Below are positions 56,074-64,000 of a stretch of DNA of 64,000 nt, in pieces. Position 1 is the stretch's first letter, and each line of letters begins with the position of its first letter. Both the position numbers and the translations under genes were made by a program. Source of the DNA: Pedobacter zeaxanthinifaciens (GTDB taxonomy: Bacteria; Bacteroidota; Bacteroidia; Sphingobacteriales; Sphingobacteriaceae); assembly GCF_003313335.1 (NCBI RefSeq), contig NZ_QMHP01000004.1:183826-247825 (forward strand), in the 5' to 3' direction. Under the pieces are notes generated by a model that saw only the letters and a program-made list of their open reading frames with translations, was not told the origin of the DNA and did no database searches.

Positions 56074-57150
56074 CTAAATCGCATAAAAATAATCGTAATG
56101 TACTAGCGGCTTTTGGTTTTTTTGACCAATTCGCTCTTTGGCTTTATCAGAGCTGTATTTTGCAATTCCTAAGCCAATTAACTTTTCGTCTTCATCTAAA
56201 ATCTTAATGATGTCGCCTTTTAGAAAATCAGCTTTGATGGCGATAATGCCAACGGGTAACAAACTGGTTGCTTTGCCAGAAGTAAGTACTTGTTTAGCGC
56301 CATTGTTTAGCTGTACAGCACCAGTTGCGGCAGTTTCTGCATGTGCAATCCACTTTTTTTGCCCAGATTTAATTTTATCTGCAGGAAAATGGGTATGAAC
56401 TATTTTATTTTGTAGTAAATCGGTTAATACATTTGCAGTTTTACCGTTAGTGATGTGTACGTTAATGCCCAGTTTGGCAGTTTTTTGTGCAATGGTAGTT
56501 TTGGTAATCATGCCACCTCTGCCAAATTGAGATTTGCCAGAACTTACAAAATTGCTCAGATCGGTAAAATTGCTCGTTACTTTTTCAATCACTTTAGAAC
56601 TTTCCAGCTTGGGATCGCCGTCGTAAATGCCATTTACATTGGAAAGAATAAAAAGCGCATCGGCGTTCATCATTGAGGCAATAAGGCCGGCTAGCTCATC
56701 ATTGTCGGTAAACATTAGCTCAGTTACAGATACCACATCATTTTCATTTACTACCGGAATTACCTGGTTTTGTAGTAAAATGTGGATGCAGTTTTTCATG
56801 TTGAGGTAATGCACTCGGTCCCTAAAATCTTCCTTAGTTACCAATACCTGAGCACACTGTATATCATGCTTATCGAAGTAGGCGGCATAGGTGTTAATGA
56901 GTTTTACCTGGCCAATGGCGGCAAGTAACTGTCTGGTAGCAACGGCGTCTTGTTTTTCGCTAACTTTAATTAAACTTCGCCCCGAAGCTACAGCACCAGA
57001 GGAGACGAGTATGACTTCAATTCCTTGTTTTTTGATGGATGCTAATTGATCTACTAAATGAGCAATGCGCTCGTTATCAGGTAAGCCATTAGCTTGCGTA
57101 ATTACGTTAGAACCTATCTTAACAACTATTTTTTTGTACTGTAATGCCAT
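56074..57150 (-). CDS. proB: Glutamate 5-kinase with PUA domain
   Basis: 358 aa. The amino-acid kinase domain shows VVKIGSNVIT, EVILVSSGAVASGR, VNENDVVS, FTDNDELAGLIASMMNADAL and RGGMITK, the ATP/glutamate-binding signature of ProB. A C-terminal PUA domain (about 270-350, with DFLKGDIIKILDEDEKLIGLG) is present, as in E. coli. It catalyses the first committed step of proline synthesis and in most bacteria is feedback-inhibited by proline. It precedes proA in one transcript. Confidence 0.97.
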   Translation of the reverse strand: MALQYKKIVVKIGSNVITQANGLPDNERIAHLVDQLASIKKQGIEVILVSSGAVASGRSLIKVSEKQDAVATRQLLAAIGQVKLINTYAAYFDKHDIQCAQVLVTKEDFRDRVHYLNMKNCIHILLQNQVIPVVNENDVVSVTELMFTDNDELAGLIASMMNADALFILSNVNGIYDGDPKLESSKVIEKVTSNFTDLSNFVSSGKSQFGRGGMITKTTIAQKTAKLGINVHITNGKTANVLTDLLQNKIVHTHFPADKIKSGQKKWIAHAETAATGAVQLNNGAKQVLTSGKATSLLPVGIIAIKADFLKGDIIKILDEDEKLIGLGIAKYSSDKAKERIGQKNQKPLVHYDYFYAI

Positions 57151-57270
57151 TATCTTGTTTGGAATTGCTAATCTACCAAATAAGTAGGGTTTTTCATAGT
57201 TGTTGGTTTTTTGGTTGTTAGTTGTTTGGTTTTTTGGAGTTGATTGCCATAGAGTGCTTGTTAGGTTTTT

Positions 57271-57960
57271 TTAACCGCAGAGATTTTGTAGGGCTGCGCA
57301 GAGAACGCAAAGTTGGAAGCTTAGCGTTCTTAGCGATTTCTTATTTTTCCTTTGCGTTATTATTTTAACCGCAAAGATTTTGGAGGGTTGCGCAGGGAAC
57401 GCAAAGTTGGAAGCTTAGCGTTCTTAGCGATTTCTTATTTTTCCATTGCGTTAATTTATTTTTAACCGCAAAGATTTTGTAGAGTTACGCAGAGAACGCA
57501 AAGTTGGAAGCTTAACGGTTTCTTATTTTTCCTTTGCGTTAGTTTATTTTAACCGCAAAGATTTTGTAAAGTTACGCAGGGAACGCAAAGTTGGAAGCTT
57601 AACGGTTTCTTATTTTTCCATTGCGTTAGTTTATTTTTAACCGCAAAGATTTTAGAGAGTTGGCAGGGGACGCAAAGTTGGAAGCTTAACGGTTTCTTAT
57701 TTTTCCATTGCGTTAATTTATTTTTAACCGCAAAGATTTTGTAGGGTTGCGCAGGGAATGCAAAGTTGCAAGCTTAGCGTTCTTAGCGGTTTCTTATTTT
57801 TTCCATTGCGTTAGTTTATTTTTAACCGCAAAGATTTTGTAGAGTTGTGCAGGGGACGCAAAGTTGGAAGCTTAGCGTTCTTAGCGATTTCTTATTTCTC
57901 CTTTGCGTTAGTTTATTTTTAACCGCAAAGATTTTGGAGAGTTGCGTAGGGGACGCAAAG
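57271..57960. repeat. Eight-unit tandem array, 87-98 bp per unit
   Basis: Units begin TTAACCGCA at 57271, 57365, 57462, 57549, 57637, 57724, 57822 and 57919, giving lengths of 94, 97, 87, 88, 87, 98 and 97 bp and a truncated last unit. The two size classes differ by loss of about 10 bp, GTTCTTAGCG. Each full unit contains ACGCAAAG and later a CTTTGCGTT/ATTGCGTT, complementary arms that allow a hairpin. Unit length is not a multiple of three and no frame stays open, so it is non-coding. It lies upstream of proB. Confidence 0.92.
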
Positions 57961-58278
57961 TTTACTGATTTTAGAATGCAAGTGGTAGGTACAAGCTTTT
58001 GTTAAATAAACCCGATGAAAGTGGAAATACTTTTTGTTTCTCATTAACGGCAGGGACTATTTGATTTAAGCTGTTCAGCAATAGATCCCTCGTACTTGGG
58101 AATGACAGGATGGTTAAACAAAAAGATTGCAACGAACAGCGGGGCTGCCTAAGCCAAAATGAACTGAATTTGCTTTCCAAATACATTAAAATTCGCTGCT
58201 TTAAATATTTGTAAAAAATAATTTAAAAATTAAATAGCTGATTTACAACTATTTATTAATTTTGTTTATGTTTTTATA
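57961..58278. other. Intergenic spacer, no gene
   Basis: No supported coding sequence or RNA. The piece GATCCCTCGTACTTGGGAAT around 58085-58104 and nearby words look like fragments of dispersed intergenic repeats, but only one copy is in this window. Confidence 0.4.
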
Positions 58279-58320
58279 GTACTATGTATTGCATAGTACA
58301 TTATTTAACATATATCTTTG
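58279..58320 (+). promoter_or_regulatory. PadR operator overlapping its promoter
   Basis: GTACTATG (58279-58286), a 5-bp centre and CATAGTAC (58292-58299) form a perfect 21-bp palindrome. A TTG (58289-58291) in its centre is 21 nt upstream of TATCTTTG (58313-58320), an exact TAnnTTTG -7 element. The regulator's ATG is at 58325, so the transcript would start at or very near the start codon. Confidence 0.75.
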
Positions 58321-58324
58321 TATT

Positions 58325-58666
58325 ATGATAGCAGAGAATACGCAAACCCAAATGCGCAAAGGCATACTCGAGTACTGTGTGCTTTTAATCATCTCCCGTG
58401 GAGAGATTTACGCGTCTGATATAATTGCCGAATTGAAGAGGGCAAAACTTCTGGTGGTAGAGGGTACCTTGTATCCGTTACTTACCCGGTTGAAAAATAA
58501 TGGATTGTTGAGTTACAATTGGGTAGAGTCCACGTCTGGTCCGCCACGCAAATACTATGTGCTTACGCCAGAGGGCAGGCAAATTTTAACCCAACTGGAC
58601 ACTACATGGCAGGAGCTAGTTTACGCCATTACCACATCACAACAAGGAGCTAACCCAACAACTTAA
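58325..58666 (+). CDS. PadR-family transcriptional regulator
   Basis: 113 aa from ATG 58325; an earlier in-frame ATG (58289) lies inside the operator and upstream of the -7 element, so it is rejected. Winged-helix features: MRKGILEYCVLLIISRGE, YASDIIAELKRAKLLVVEG, TLYPLLTRLKNNGLLSY, then the wing GPPRKYYVLTPEG. This is a short PadR of the type paired with PspC-domain proteins in Bacteroidota. It probably represses its own operon through the palindrome just upstream. The PspC gene follows after 46 bp. Confidence 0.93.
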   Translation: MIAENTQTQMRKGILEYCVLLIISRGEIYASDIIAELKRAKLLVVEGTLYPLLTRLKNNGLLSYNWVESTSGPPRKYYVLTPEGRQILTQLDTTWQELVYAITTSQQGANPTT

Positions 58667-58712
58667 TAAAAATAAACCATGCAGTGGCTTGCTGCTGCTA
58701 AAGCATACAGAT

Positions 58713-60320
58713 ATGAATAAGACGATTATCATCAATATAGGCAATTCCATTATCCACATTGAGGAAGAAGCTTATGAAATACTAATGAATTACCTTAACG
58801 AAATTAAACAGCATTTTGCTAAAAACGCTGACGACTTTGAAATTGTGAAGGATATTGAAAACCGTATAGCCGAAATGTTTGCGGAGATTTTACAAAAAGG
58901 TCAGAAACAGGTGATTGACGTTGCCGATGTACATGGCGTAATTACTCAAATGGGTAGTGTGAAGGATTTTGTGGATGATGAAGAGGAAAGCTTAAACGAT
59001 GCAGGAGATATTAATTACATTGGTGTTAAAAGACTTTTTAGAGATACACATGATGGTGTAGCTGCTGGTGTTTGTGCTGGCTTGGGACATTATTTGAATG
59101 TAGAAGCGAGATGGATAAGATTAGCATTTTTCTTGCTTAGCTTTTTAGGTGGTACGGGGATATTGGTTTATCTGATTTTATGGATTGCCGTTCCTAGAGC
59201 AGCTAGCAGATCGGAAAGAATGCAGATGAAAGGTGAGGCTACTAATTTGTATGGCTACAAAAAAAGTTTCGATGAGGAATTGGCCGCACTTAAAGCTAAC
59301 ATGAAATCGGCAAATGACCAATTTGGACCGGCCGTTAAAAAATCGGGCAACTTTTTGGTAGTGCTGTTTAGGATGTTTGGCCGCTTGCTTAGAGGTATCT
59401 TCAAGTTTTTTGGAAAAACTATGGCCATTTGCTTTATTGTTTTTGGCTTTGGAATGATGATTACCCTAATTGTTTTTTTAGGAATGCTACTTGGCTTTTG
59501 GGACGAAAATACCTACCAAAGTTTCCCATTGAATGTAATTAATACGCCGTTTAGAGATGGCTTGATTTTCCATGCTTTCCTTACATTTTTTGTTCCTGTA
59601 TTGGCCTTGGTGCTGTTTGCGCTTAAAGTAGTAAACAACAGGATAGAGATTAGCAAATATGTTTGGTTTGGATTGTTGATTGTTTGGTTGGTTGGTGCAG
59701 GTACTACAGGTTATTACACAGCAAAAATTTTCGGTGAGTTTAAGGAGGAGGCAGAATTGGTGCAGCACACTGATTTAAAACCTTTTGAAACTTATGTGAT
59801 TGATGTGGATAAGAGCATGGTATTTAACAAGCAAGATAGCATTAGGTACCATTTGGAAGATATGGACATGGGCAAGCGTACCGTGGTAGAGAATTTTGAC
59901 AACGGCCCTTTTAGAAATCCACGTAACGTAAGTTTTGAGATTGAAAAAAGTTATGATGGGAAAGCTTCTATTTCTGCTACTTACAAAGCGCAGGGAAGAA
60001 ATTTCGAAACTGCTTTGAAAAATGCACAGAATATCAACTATAAATTTTTGCAGCGAGATTCGGCACTGGTTTTTAATCCGGCAATCCAGTTTAAACAAAA
60101 CAGCCCTTGGCGTGGCCAGCATGTGCATTTAACCTTGAAACTTCCGGTAGGTGCTAAAGTTTTAATCAACGAAAATAACGATAGGTACTGGAGCTTTTAT
60201 CAATACGTTTACGGTTGCAGCACAGATAATTCAGAAAGCAATGGTTACCGTGAGTGGGTTATGACCGAAGATGGTTTGAAGTGTAAATACGATTTGGATC
60301 ATCCGAAGGAGAACGAATAA
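58713..60320 (+). CDS. PspC-domain membrane protein
   Basis: 535 aa from ATG 58713 (an ATG 8 codons earlier is less likely). The N-terminal cytosolic part (1-100) is acidic and helical. PspC domain at about 105-165: KRLFRDTHDGVAAGVCAGLG, YLNVEARWIRLAFFLLSF, and a second helix ending YLILWIAVPRA. More transmembrane helices follow (about 220-350: FIVFGFGMMITLIVFLGMLL and others), then a C-terminal periplasmic beta-rich domain (about 360-535). PspC proteins take part in envelope-stress responses; here a PadR gene upstream suggests conditional expression. Confidence 0.9.
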   Translation: MNKTIIINIGNSIIHIEEEAYEILMNYLNEIKQHFAKNADDFEIVKDIENRIAEMFAEILQKGQKQVIDVADVHGVITQMGSVKDFVDDEEESLNDAGDINYIGVKRLFRDTHDGVAAGVCAGLGHYLNVEARWIRLAFFLLSFLGGTGILVYLILWIAVPRAASRSERMQMKGEATNLYGYKKSFDEELAALKANMKSANDQFGPAVKKSGNFLVVLFRMFGRLLRGIFKFFGKTMAICFIVFGFGMMITLIVFLGMLLGFWDENTYQSFPLNVINTPFRDGLIFHAFLTFFVPVLALVLFALKVVNNRIEISKYVWFGLLIVWLVGAGTTGYYTAKIFGEFKEEAELVQHTDLKPFETYVIDVDKSMVFNKQDSIRYHLEDMDMGKRTVVENFDNGPFRNPRNVSFEIEKSYDGKASISATYKAQGRNFETALKNAQNINYKFLQRDSALVFNPAIQFKQNSPWRGQHVHLTLKLPVGAKVLINENNDRYWSFYQYVYGCSTDNSESNGYREWVMTEDGLKCKYDLDHPKENE

Positions 60321-60629
60321 GAAATCCTTAACAACTAAATAACTAAATCATTTTATTAAAAAAATAACTCCAATAATGGAGATGGGGATGGTATTGCCTG
60401 ATCATTTACTACTTTGAGAATTTAAATAGGTGCTTAACCTGCTTTAATTGAGTGTGTTAAGTTGTAGGTAGCCAATTGGTTTAACAATATTGATTTGGCT
60501 AGCGCTAATTAAAAATTGAGGTGTAACCTGATGCTTGATTTATAAGTCCTAATAAACAACTGATAAACGATAATAGTCTCCCGAAGGATATTGACTTCCG
60601 TAAGAGACCTCTTTTAAGAAAACAGCACA
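60321..60629 (+). other. Leader region upstream of TonB-type barrel gene
   Basis: 309 bp without a gene. An imperfect hairpin (GTCTC at 60576-60580 with GAGAC at 60604-60608, inner GAAG/CTTC) lies 21 bp before the start codon and could affect translation. No known riboswitch was recognised. Confidence 0.35.
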
Positions 60630-63080
60630 ATGAAAAAATTACTTTTGATAATGGCATGCCTTATGGCGTGGGGGACAGCTTTTGCCCAAAAAAAAGGCAC
60701 AATTAGCGGTAAGTTGCTTGCCGAAAACAACGAGGCTTTACCCTATTGTTTGGTGAAATTAGTGAATGTAGTAGATACTGCTAATACCAAGCAAACCGCT
60801 GCTAATTTAGATGGCATTTATCAGTTTTCTGCGGTTGATGCTGGTACTTACCAGTTGCAGGTTAAAATGGTAGGTTATCAAAATTATGCCTCTGCCAAGT
60901 TTGTTTTTAATGGATATGATTTGCAAATGCAGGCAATTAAAATGCAAAGTGTTAGTAAGCAATTGAAGGAGGTAAGTGTGGTAGCGCAAAAGCCTTTTGT
61001 GGAACGCAAAGCAGATAAAACAGTGCTTAATGTTGAGAATAACATTACCGCCACTGGAAATAGCGTTTTGGAACTTTTAGAGAAAGCTCCTGGCGTAACG
61101 ATTGATAGGCAAAGCGAACAAATTAAGCTGAATAATAAGGCTGGTATTACTGTGATGATTGATGGTAAAACTAATTTCCTTTCGGGAACAGATATTAATA
61201 CCGTTTTGAGCAACATGACTAGTGATCAGGTGGCAACCATCGAATTGATCACTAATCCATCTTCTAAATATGATGCTGCCGGTAACGCCGGGATTATCAA
61301 TATTAAGTTGAAACGCAATAAAAATTATGGTACAAATGGTAGCATTTCGGCAAATACAGGTTTAGGAGATGTGAAAAATGGTCCATCAGATTTATATCGC
61401 CATAGTGCCAATTTGAATTTGAACTATAGGGCTGCGCAGTGGAATATTTTTGGAAATACATCTTACAATACACGTACGGGCTATAACCAAACTTTGTTGG
61501 ATAGAACTGCTAACGTGGGCAGTACTGTAACGAAATTTGATCAGGCTTTTAACAGACGTCAAAAAGGTTCTGGCTACTCGGGTAAGCTTGGCGCAGATTA
61601 CTACGCCTCCAAAAAAACAGTATTGGGTGTAATGGTAGAGCTAGGTACAGTTGATAATGAACAAAATGGATTTAGCAGTGCGAATATCAACGAATATCAG
61701 CAAAGCACAAAGAAACTTAGTTTCATCAACCAAAATAATGGCATTGAAGCCAAGTTTAGCAGCATTACTTCTAATTTTAATATTAAACACGATTTAGACA
61801 AAGCAGACGCAACATTAACATTTGACTTAGATTATGCGGGTTACGGGTTAGACAGGAACGATAGCTTTGATGCGCTTTACTTGGATGCCGCATTGCAACA
61901 AACTAATGCCTCTAATTTGCGCAATATTGTAAACGCTAAAATTAACGTGCTGGCTGCAAAAACAGATTTTACCTGGCCCTTTTCAAAAACATTAAAGTTT
62001 GAAACCGGATTAAAAAGTAGCATTGTAAAAACAAATAATGATTTTGTTTCGGAACAATTGGCCAATGGTCAGTGGAGTGATGTTTTAGGGAGATCGAACC
62101 TGTTCATTTACAAAGAAAACATCAACGCAGCTTATGCTAACCTGTCGCAAAGTTGGAAAAAATGGGAATTACAGCTGGGCTTAAGAGCTGAGCATACCAA
62201 TAGCACAGGCACTTCGGTAACTTCAAATAAAGAGGTAAATAGGAATTATATCTCGTTGTTCCCTTCGGTTTTTGTGAAACAGCAGTTAAGCAAAAACCAC
62301 AGTCTCAACTATTCGTACAGTAGGAGGATTGACAGGCCAAACTATCAGCAACTAAACCCATTTGTGCAATATTTGGATCCATACACCATCGATAGTGGAA
62401 ACCCGTATCTAAACGCACAATTTACAGATAATTACGAGTTTGGGTACAGCTTCAAAGAATTTTCGTTATCTGCAAACTATGCCAATGTGAGGGGTATGAT
62501 TACGCAAGTAAGTCGACAAAATGATGTAACTAAACAGATAGAAGTACAGCGAGAAAACTTCGGTAAAGCAGATTTGTACAGCGCCAACCTTTATGTTCCG
62601 TTAAAGATAACTAAGCAGTGGAGCATGCAAAATAATTTTTCGGCAATGTATCAAGATTACCAAGATGGTACATTGGTTGGGGCAGCTTATCAACGAGCCA
62701 AAGTTTCATTTAATTTCAATACCTCACAATCTATTGCATTTTCAAAAACGTTGCGTGCCGAGGTAAGTTTTTGGTTTGACTCGCCAAAGATTAGAGGTGT
62801 TGAGGAGACCACAGTTGCACAATACGCTTTAAATTTTGGAGTGCAAAAAACAATGATGCAAAATAAACTTAAACTGCGACTAGCGGTGGATGATGTATTT
62901 GCTACCAACCATTGGGAGGGAAGGATGCAGTATCAAAACGTTGATATGAACATTAAAAACTATTATTTAAGCCGAAGAGCTTCTTTTAGTTTGAATTACG
63001 CATTTGGCAACCAGCAGGTGAAATCGGCAAGGAACAGGAAAACTGCTTTGGACGATATTAAAGGTAGAACCGGAGGATAA
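60630..63080 (+). CDS. TonB-dependent-receptor-like outer-membrane protein with carboxypeptidase-regulatory domain
   Basis: 816 aa. Signal peptide (MKKLLLIMACLMAWGTAFAQ), CarboxypepD_reg-like domain (about 22-110, GTISGKLLAENNEALPYCLV, DAGTYQLQVKMVGYQ), plug-like domain (about 120-225, with LLEKAPGVTID, VMIDGKTNFLSG and SSKYDAAGNAGIINIKLK), then a 14-strand-type barrel (OMP_b-brl_3 group) with SYSRRIDRPNYQQLNPF. No SusD partner is adjacent, so it is not a classical SusCD pair. It may transport or bind a small ligand; substrate unknown. The small lipoprotein gene follows after 77 bp. Confidence 0.92.
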   Translation: MKKLLLIMACLMAWGTAFAQKKGTISGKLLAENNEALPYCLVKLVNVVDTANTKQTAANLDGIYQFSAVDAGTYQLQVKMVGYQNYASAKFVFNGYDLQMQAIKMQSVSKQLKEVSVVAQKPFVERKADKTVLNVENNITATGNSVLELLEKAPGVTIDRQSEQIKLNNKAGITVMIDGKTNFLSGTDINTVLSNMTSDQVATIELITNPSSKYDAAGNAGIINIKLKRNKNYGTNGSISANTGLGDVKNGPSDLYRHSANLNLNYRAAQWNIFGNTSYNTRTGYNQTLLDRTANVGSTVTKFDQAFNRRQKGSGYSGKLGADYYASKKTVLGVMVELGTVDNEQNGFSSANINEYQQSTKKLSFINQNNGIEAKFSSITSNFNIKHDLDKADATLTFDLDYAGYGLDRNDSFDALYLDAALQQTNASNLRNIVNAKINVLAAKTDFTWPFSKTLKFETGLKSSIVKTNNDFVSEQLANGQWSDVLGRSNLFIYKENINAAYANLSQSWKKWELQLGLRAEHTNSTGTSVTSNKEVNRNYISLFPSVFVKQQLSKNHSLNYSYSRRIDRPNYQQLNPFVQYLDPYTIDSGNPYLNAQFTDNYEFGYSFKEFSLSANYANVRGMITQVSRQNDVTKQIEVQRENFGKADLYSANLYVPLKITKQWSMQNNFSAMYQDYQDGTLVGAAYQRAKVSFNFNTSQSIAFSKTLRAEVSFWFDSPKIRGVEETTVAQYALNFGVQKTMMQNKLKLRLAVDDVFATNHWEGRMQYQNVDMNIKNYYLSRRASFSLNYAFGNQQVKSARNRKTALDDIKGRTGG

Positions 63081-63157
63081 TAGCGATTAGGAACTAGTTG
63101 TAAACCGTAGTGACTAAAACTGCTGCCTAATTCCTTAAACTGACAACTAATAGCAAC

Positions 63158-63517
63158 ATGAAAAAGATATTTTTATTTTTTGCAATGACCCTTACAGTAA
63201 TGGCTTGCAATGAACAAAGTACTTCGGTAGAAGTTAAAAAGACAAATGAACGTTTCGAACTTTCGGCTAAGTATCCGAAAAATAAGCAGCCTAAATTTGA
63301 TGCCGTTTTGAAAGAAGTTTTTAAGGGGAAAGACAGCCTGCTTTTAAATCAGAACTTGAGCGTGGGAAAAGAACTAAAATTGAGTAACGGTGCTGTTTTT
63401 TATACCAAATACAACCCAGGCAAGCTTGAAATGGAGATGTTATTGGAAAGAAATAATATGAACGGCCGTAAGTACTTTGATACACTTAGCGCACAGGTAA
63501 AAAAAGCTTTGGAGTAG
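63158..63517 (+). CDS. Small hypothetical lipoprotein
   Basis: 119 aa. Lipobox VMAC (MKKIFLFFAMTLTVMAC) gives a Cys17 mature end. The rest is Lys-rich (KKTNERFELSAKYPKNKQPKF, LLLNQNLSVGKELKLSNG) and ends DTLSAQVKKALE. No family was recognised. It lies 77 bp behind the TonB-type barrel in the same direction and may be a partner lipoprotein. Confidence 0.75.
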   Translation: MKKIFLFFAMTLTVMACNEQSTSVEVKKTNERFELSAKYPKNKQPKFDAVLKEVFKGKDSLLLNQNLSVGKELKLSNGAVFYTKYNPGKLEMEMLLERNNMNGRKYFDTLSAQVKKALE

Positions 63518-63567
63518 TGCTGTAATGAAAAGCTAAAGCTTGCAACATCTTGTTGGAGTTAATCCAA

Positions 63568-63605
63568 TTAGCATTACGAAGATGCAGTGCACTTCGTAAT
63601 GCTAA
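63568..63605. terminator. Perfect 14-bp inverted repeat between convergent genes
   Basis: TTAGCATTACGAAG (63568-63581) and its exact complement (63592-63605) with a 10-nt loop, 50 bp after the lipoprotein stop and 12 bp before the stop of the convergent gene. There is no long T-run on either side, so termination strength is uncertain. Confidence 0.65.
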
Positions 63606-63616
63606 AATGAAGTAGC

Positions 63617-64000
63617 TTATTTTTCTTCTCCCTCTTTAATCATTGCTAATGCCTGAGTTTTCCAGTCTGATTCTATTTCCACGAAATTCGAATAGGCAAA
63701 ATTATTTTCAAAATCAATTTTCTGTTTACCTTTTTCGAATTCTCCGGCTATGGCAATGTAATTTACCGGGTCCTCCTCGCCTTTGATTTTGAAGCTGTAA
63801 ACGTAAGATATTTTGCCTTTGTATTCAACACTCCCAACTAACGAAATTTCGCTTAGCTCGTAATCATCAGAAACATAATCGTACACTAAAGCCTTGCAAA
63901 ATTCACTCGGTTCCAAGTATTTTTTAGGCAGTTTGTGCAATTCGCCAATTTTATGGTATGCTTTCATGATGTCGTACCTGCTAGAAAGGCTATCAAGCTG
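63617..64000 (-). CDS. C-terminal part of an unknown protein (cut by window edge)
   Basis: The frame is open from base 64000 to the TAA at 63617, giving 128 residues. An ATG at 63967 exists, but the frame continues upstream without a stop (QLDSLSSRYDIMKAYHK), so the gene very likely extends past the window. The visible part is mixed alpha/beta and acidic (FCKALVYDYVSDDYEL, ISLVGSVEYKGKISYVYSFK, EIESDWKTQALAMIKEGEE). No family was recognised with confidence. Confidence 0.75.
   Translation of the reverse strand, partial: QLDSLSSRYDIMKAYHKIGELHKLPKKYLEPSEFCKALVYDYVSDDYELSEISLVGSVEYKGKISYVYSFKIKGEEDPVNYIAIAGEFEKGKQKIDFENNFAYSNFVEIESDWKTQALAMIKEGEEK

Noticed and set aside
57271..57960. CRISPR array
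   Set aside because: Units of 87-98 bp are conserved throughout, with no short repeats separated by unique spacers, and no cas genes are nearby.
60576..60608. Riboswitch in the leader of the TonB-type barrel gene
   Set aside because: The hairpin is short and imperfect and matches no riboswitch class that I can recognise.
60630..63517. SusC/SusD polysaccharide utilisation locus
   Set aside because: The barrel protein has an OMP_b-brl_3 type layout, the downstream lipoprotein is only 119 aa and not SusD-like, and no glycoside hydrolase or sensor is adjacent.
63617..63967. Complete 116-aa gene starting at 63967
   Set aside because: The frame remains open to the window edge, so the ATG is most likely internal.

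Overview
The window reads as a chromosomal segment of a Bacteroidota bacterium, most likely Sphingobacteriaceae and Pedobacter-like (an inference from gene content, not a database match). The signs are several very long secreted proteins with type IX secretion (T9SS) type A C-terminal sorting domains, a small PID-CTERM-type protein, Bacteroidetes-style -7 promoter motifs (TAnnTTTG), few strong Shine-Dalgarno sites, two complete RND tripartite pumps, an OmpA with thrombospondin-3-like repeats, and a TonB-type outer-membrane protein with a carboxypeptidase-regulatory domain. I see no rRNA, tRNA, prophage, insertion sequence or CRISPR array.

Layout. 1-2326 (minus): esterase, NAD-dependent epimerase and the N-terminal part of a photolyase, closely packed. 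2426-4342 (plus): D-2-hydroxyacid dehydrogenase and an aldose-1-epimerase-like protein. 4834-19520 (plus): three consecutive giant T9SS cargo proteins (1382, 1203 and 2142 aa) that share a roughly 400-residue module before the sorting domain; the third carries nine tandem repeats of about 116 residues. 19521-20162 is non-coding and holds a degenerate 21-bp tandem array. 20163-23894 (minus): a secreted subtilisin-like protease, also with a sorting domain. 24071-24952: a small lipoprotein and a PID-CTERM-like protein. 24953-31378 (minus): RND pump 1 (adaptor, permease, TolC) with a BadF/GlcNAc-kinase-type gene 17 bp downstream. 31665-39970: M61 peptidase, small beta-barrel protein, acyl-CoA ligase overlapping gamma-glutamyltransferase, OmpA and a lipoprotein.

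40089-49934: a DUF2130 nuclease-like protein, an MFS transporter, a stand-alone response regulator, then a TetR regulator with RND pump 2 (lipoprotein adaptor, permease, NodT-type outer-membrane factor). Three copies of one palindrome mark the likely TetR operators. 50180-54581: a second subtilisin, a pseudo-receiver, a pirin, a DisA_N/DAC-like protein and a tiny membrane protein, with 7- and 8-bp microsatellites between the divergent pirin and DAC-like genes. 54775-57150 (minus): proB-proA for proline synthesis. 57271-57960: an eight-unit 87-98-bp tandem array. 58325-60320: PadR regulator plus PspC-domain membrane protein behind a well-formed promoter/palindrome. 60630-64000: TonB-type barrel, small lipoprotein and a truncated unknown gene.

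How it fits together: most of the window is cell-envelope biology, namely secreted adhesin/protease cargo, two efflux pumps with separate regulation, outer-membrane proteins and envelope-stress-like regulation (PadR-PspC). The most unusual items are the three-paralogue T9SS locus with its higher-order repeat pattern, the 21-bp periodic intergenic array, the DAC-like protein with an altered RHR motif, and two regulator/operator arrangements readable directly from palindromes.
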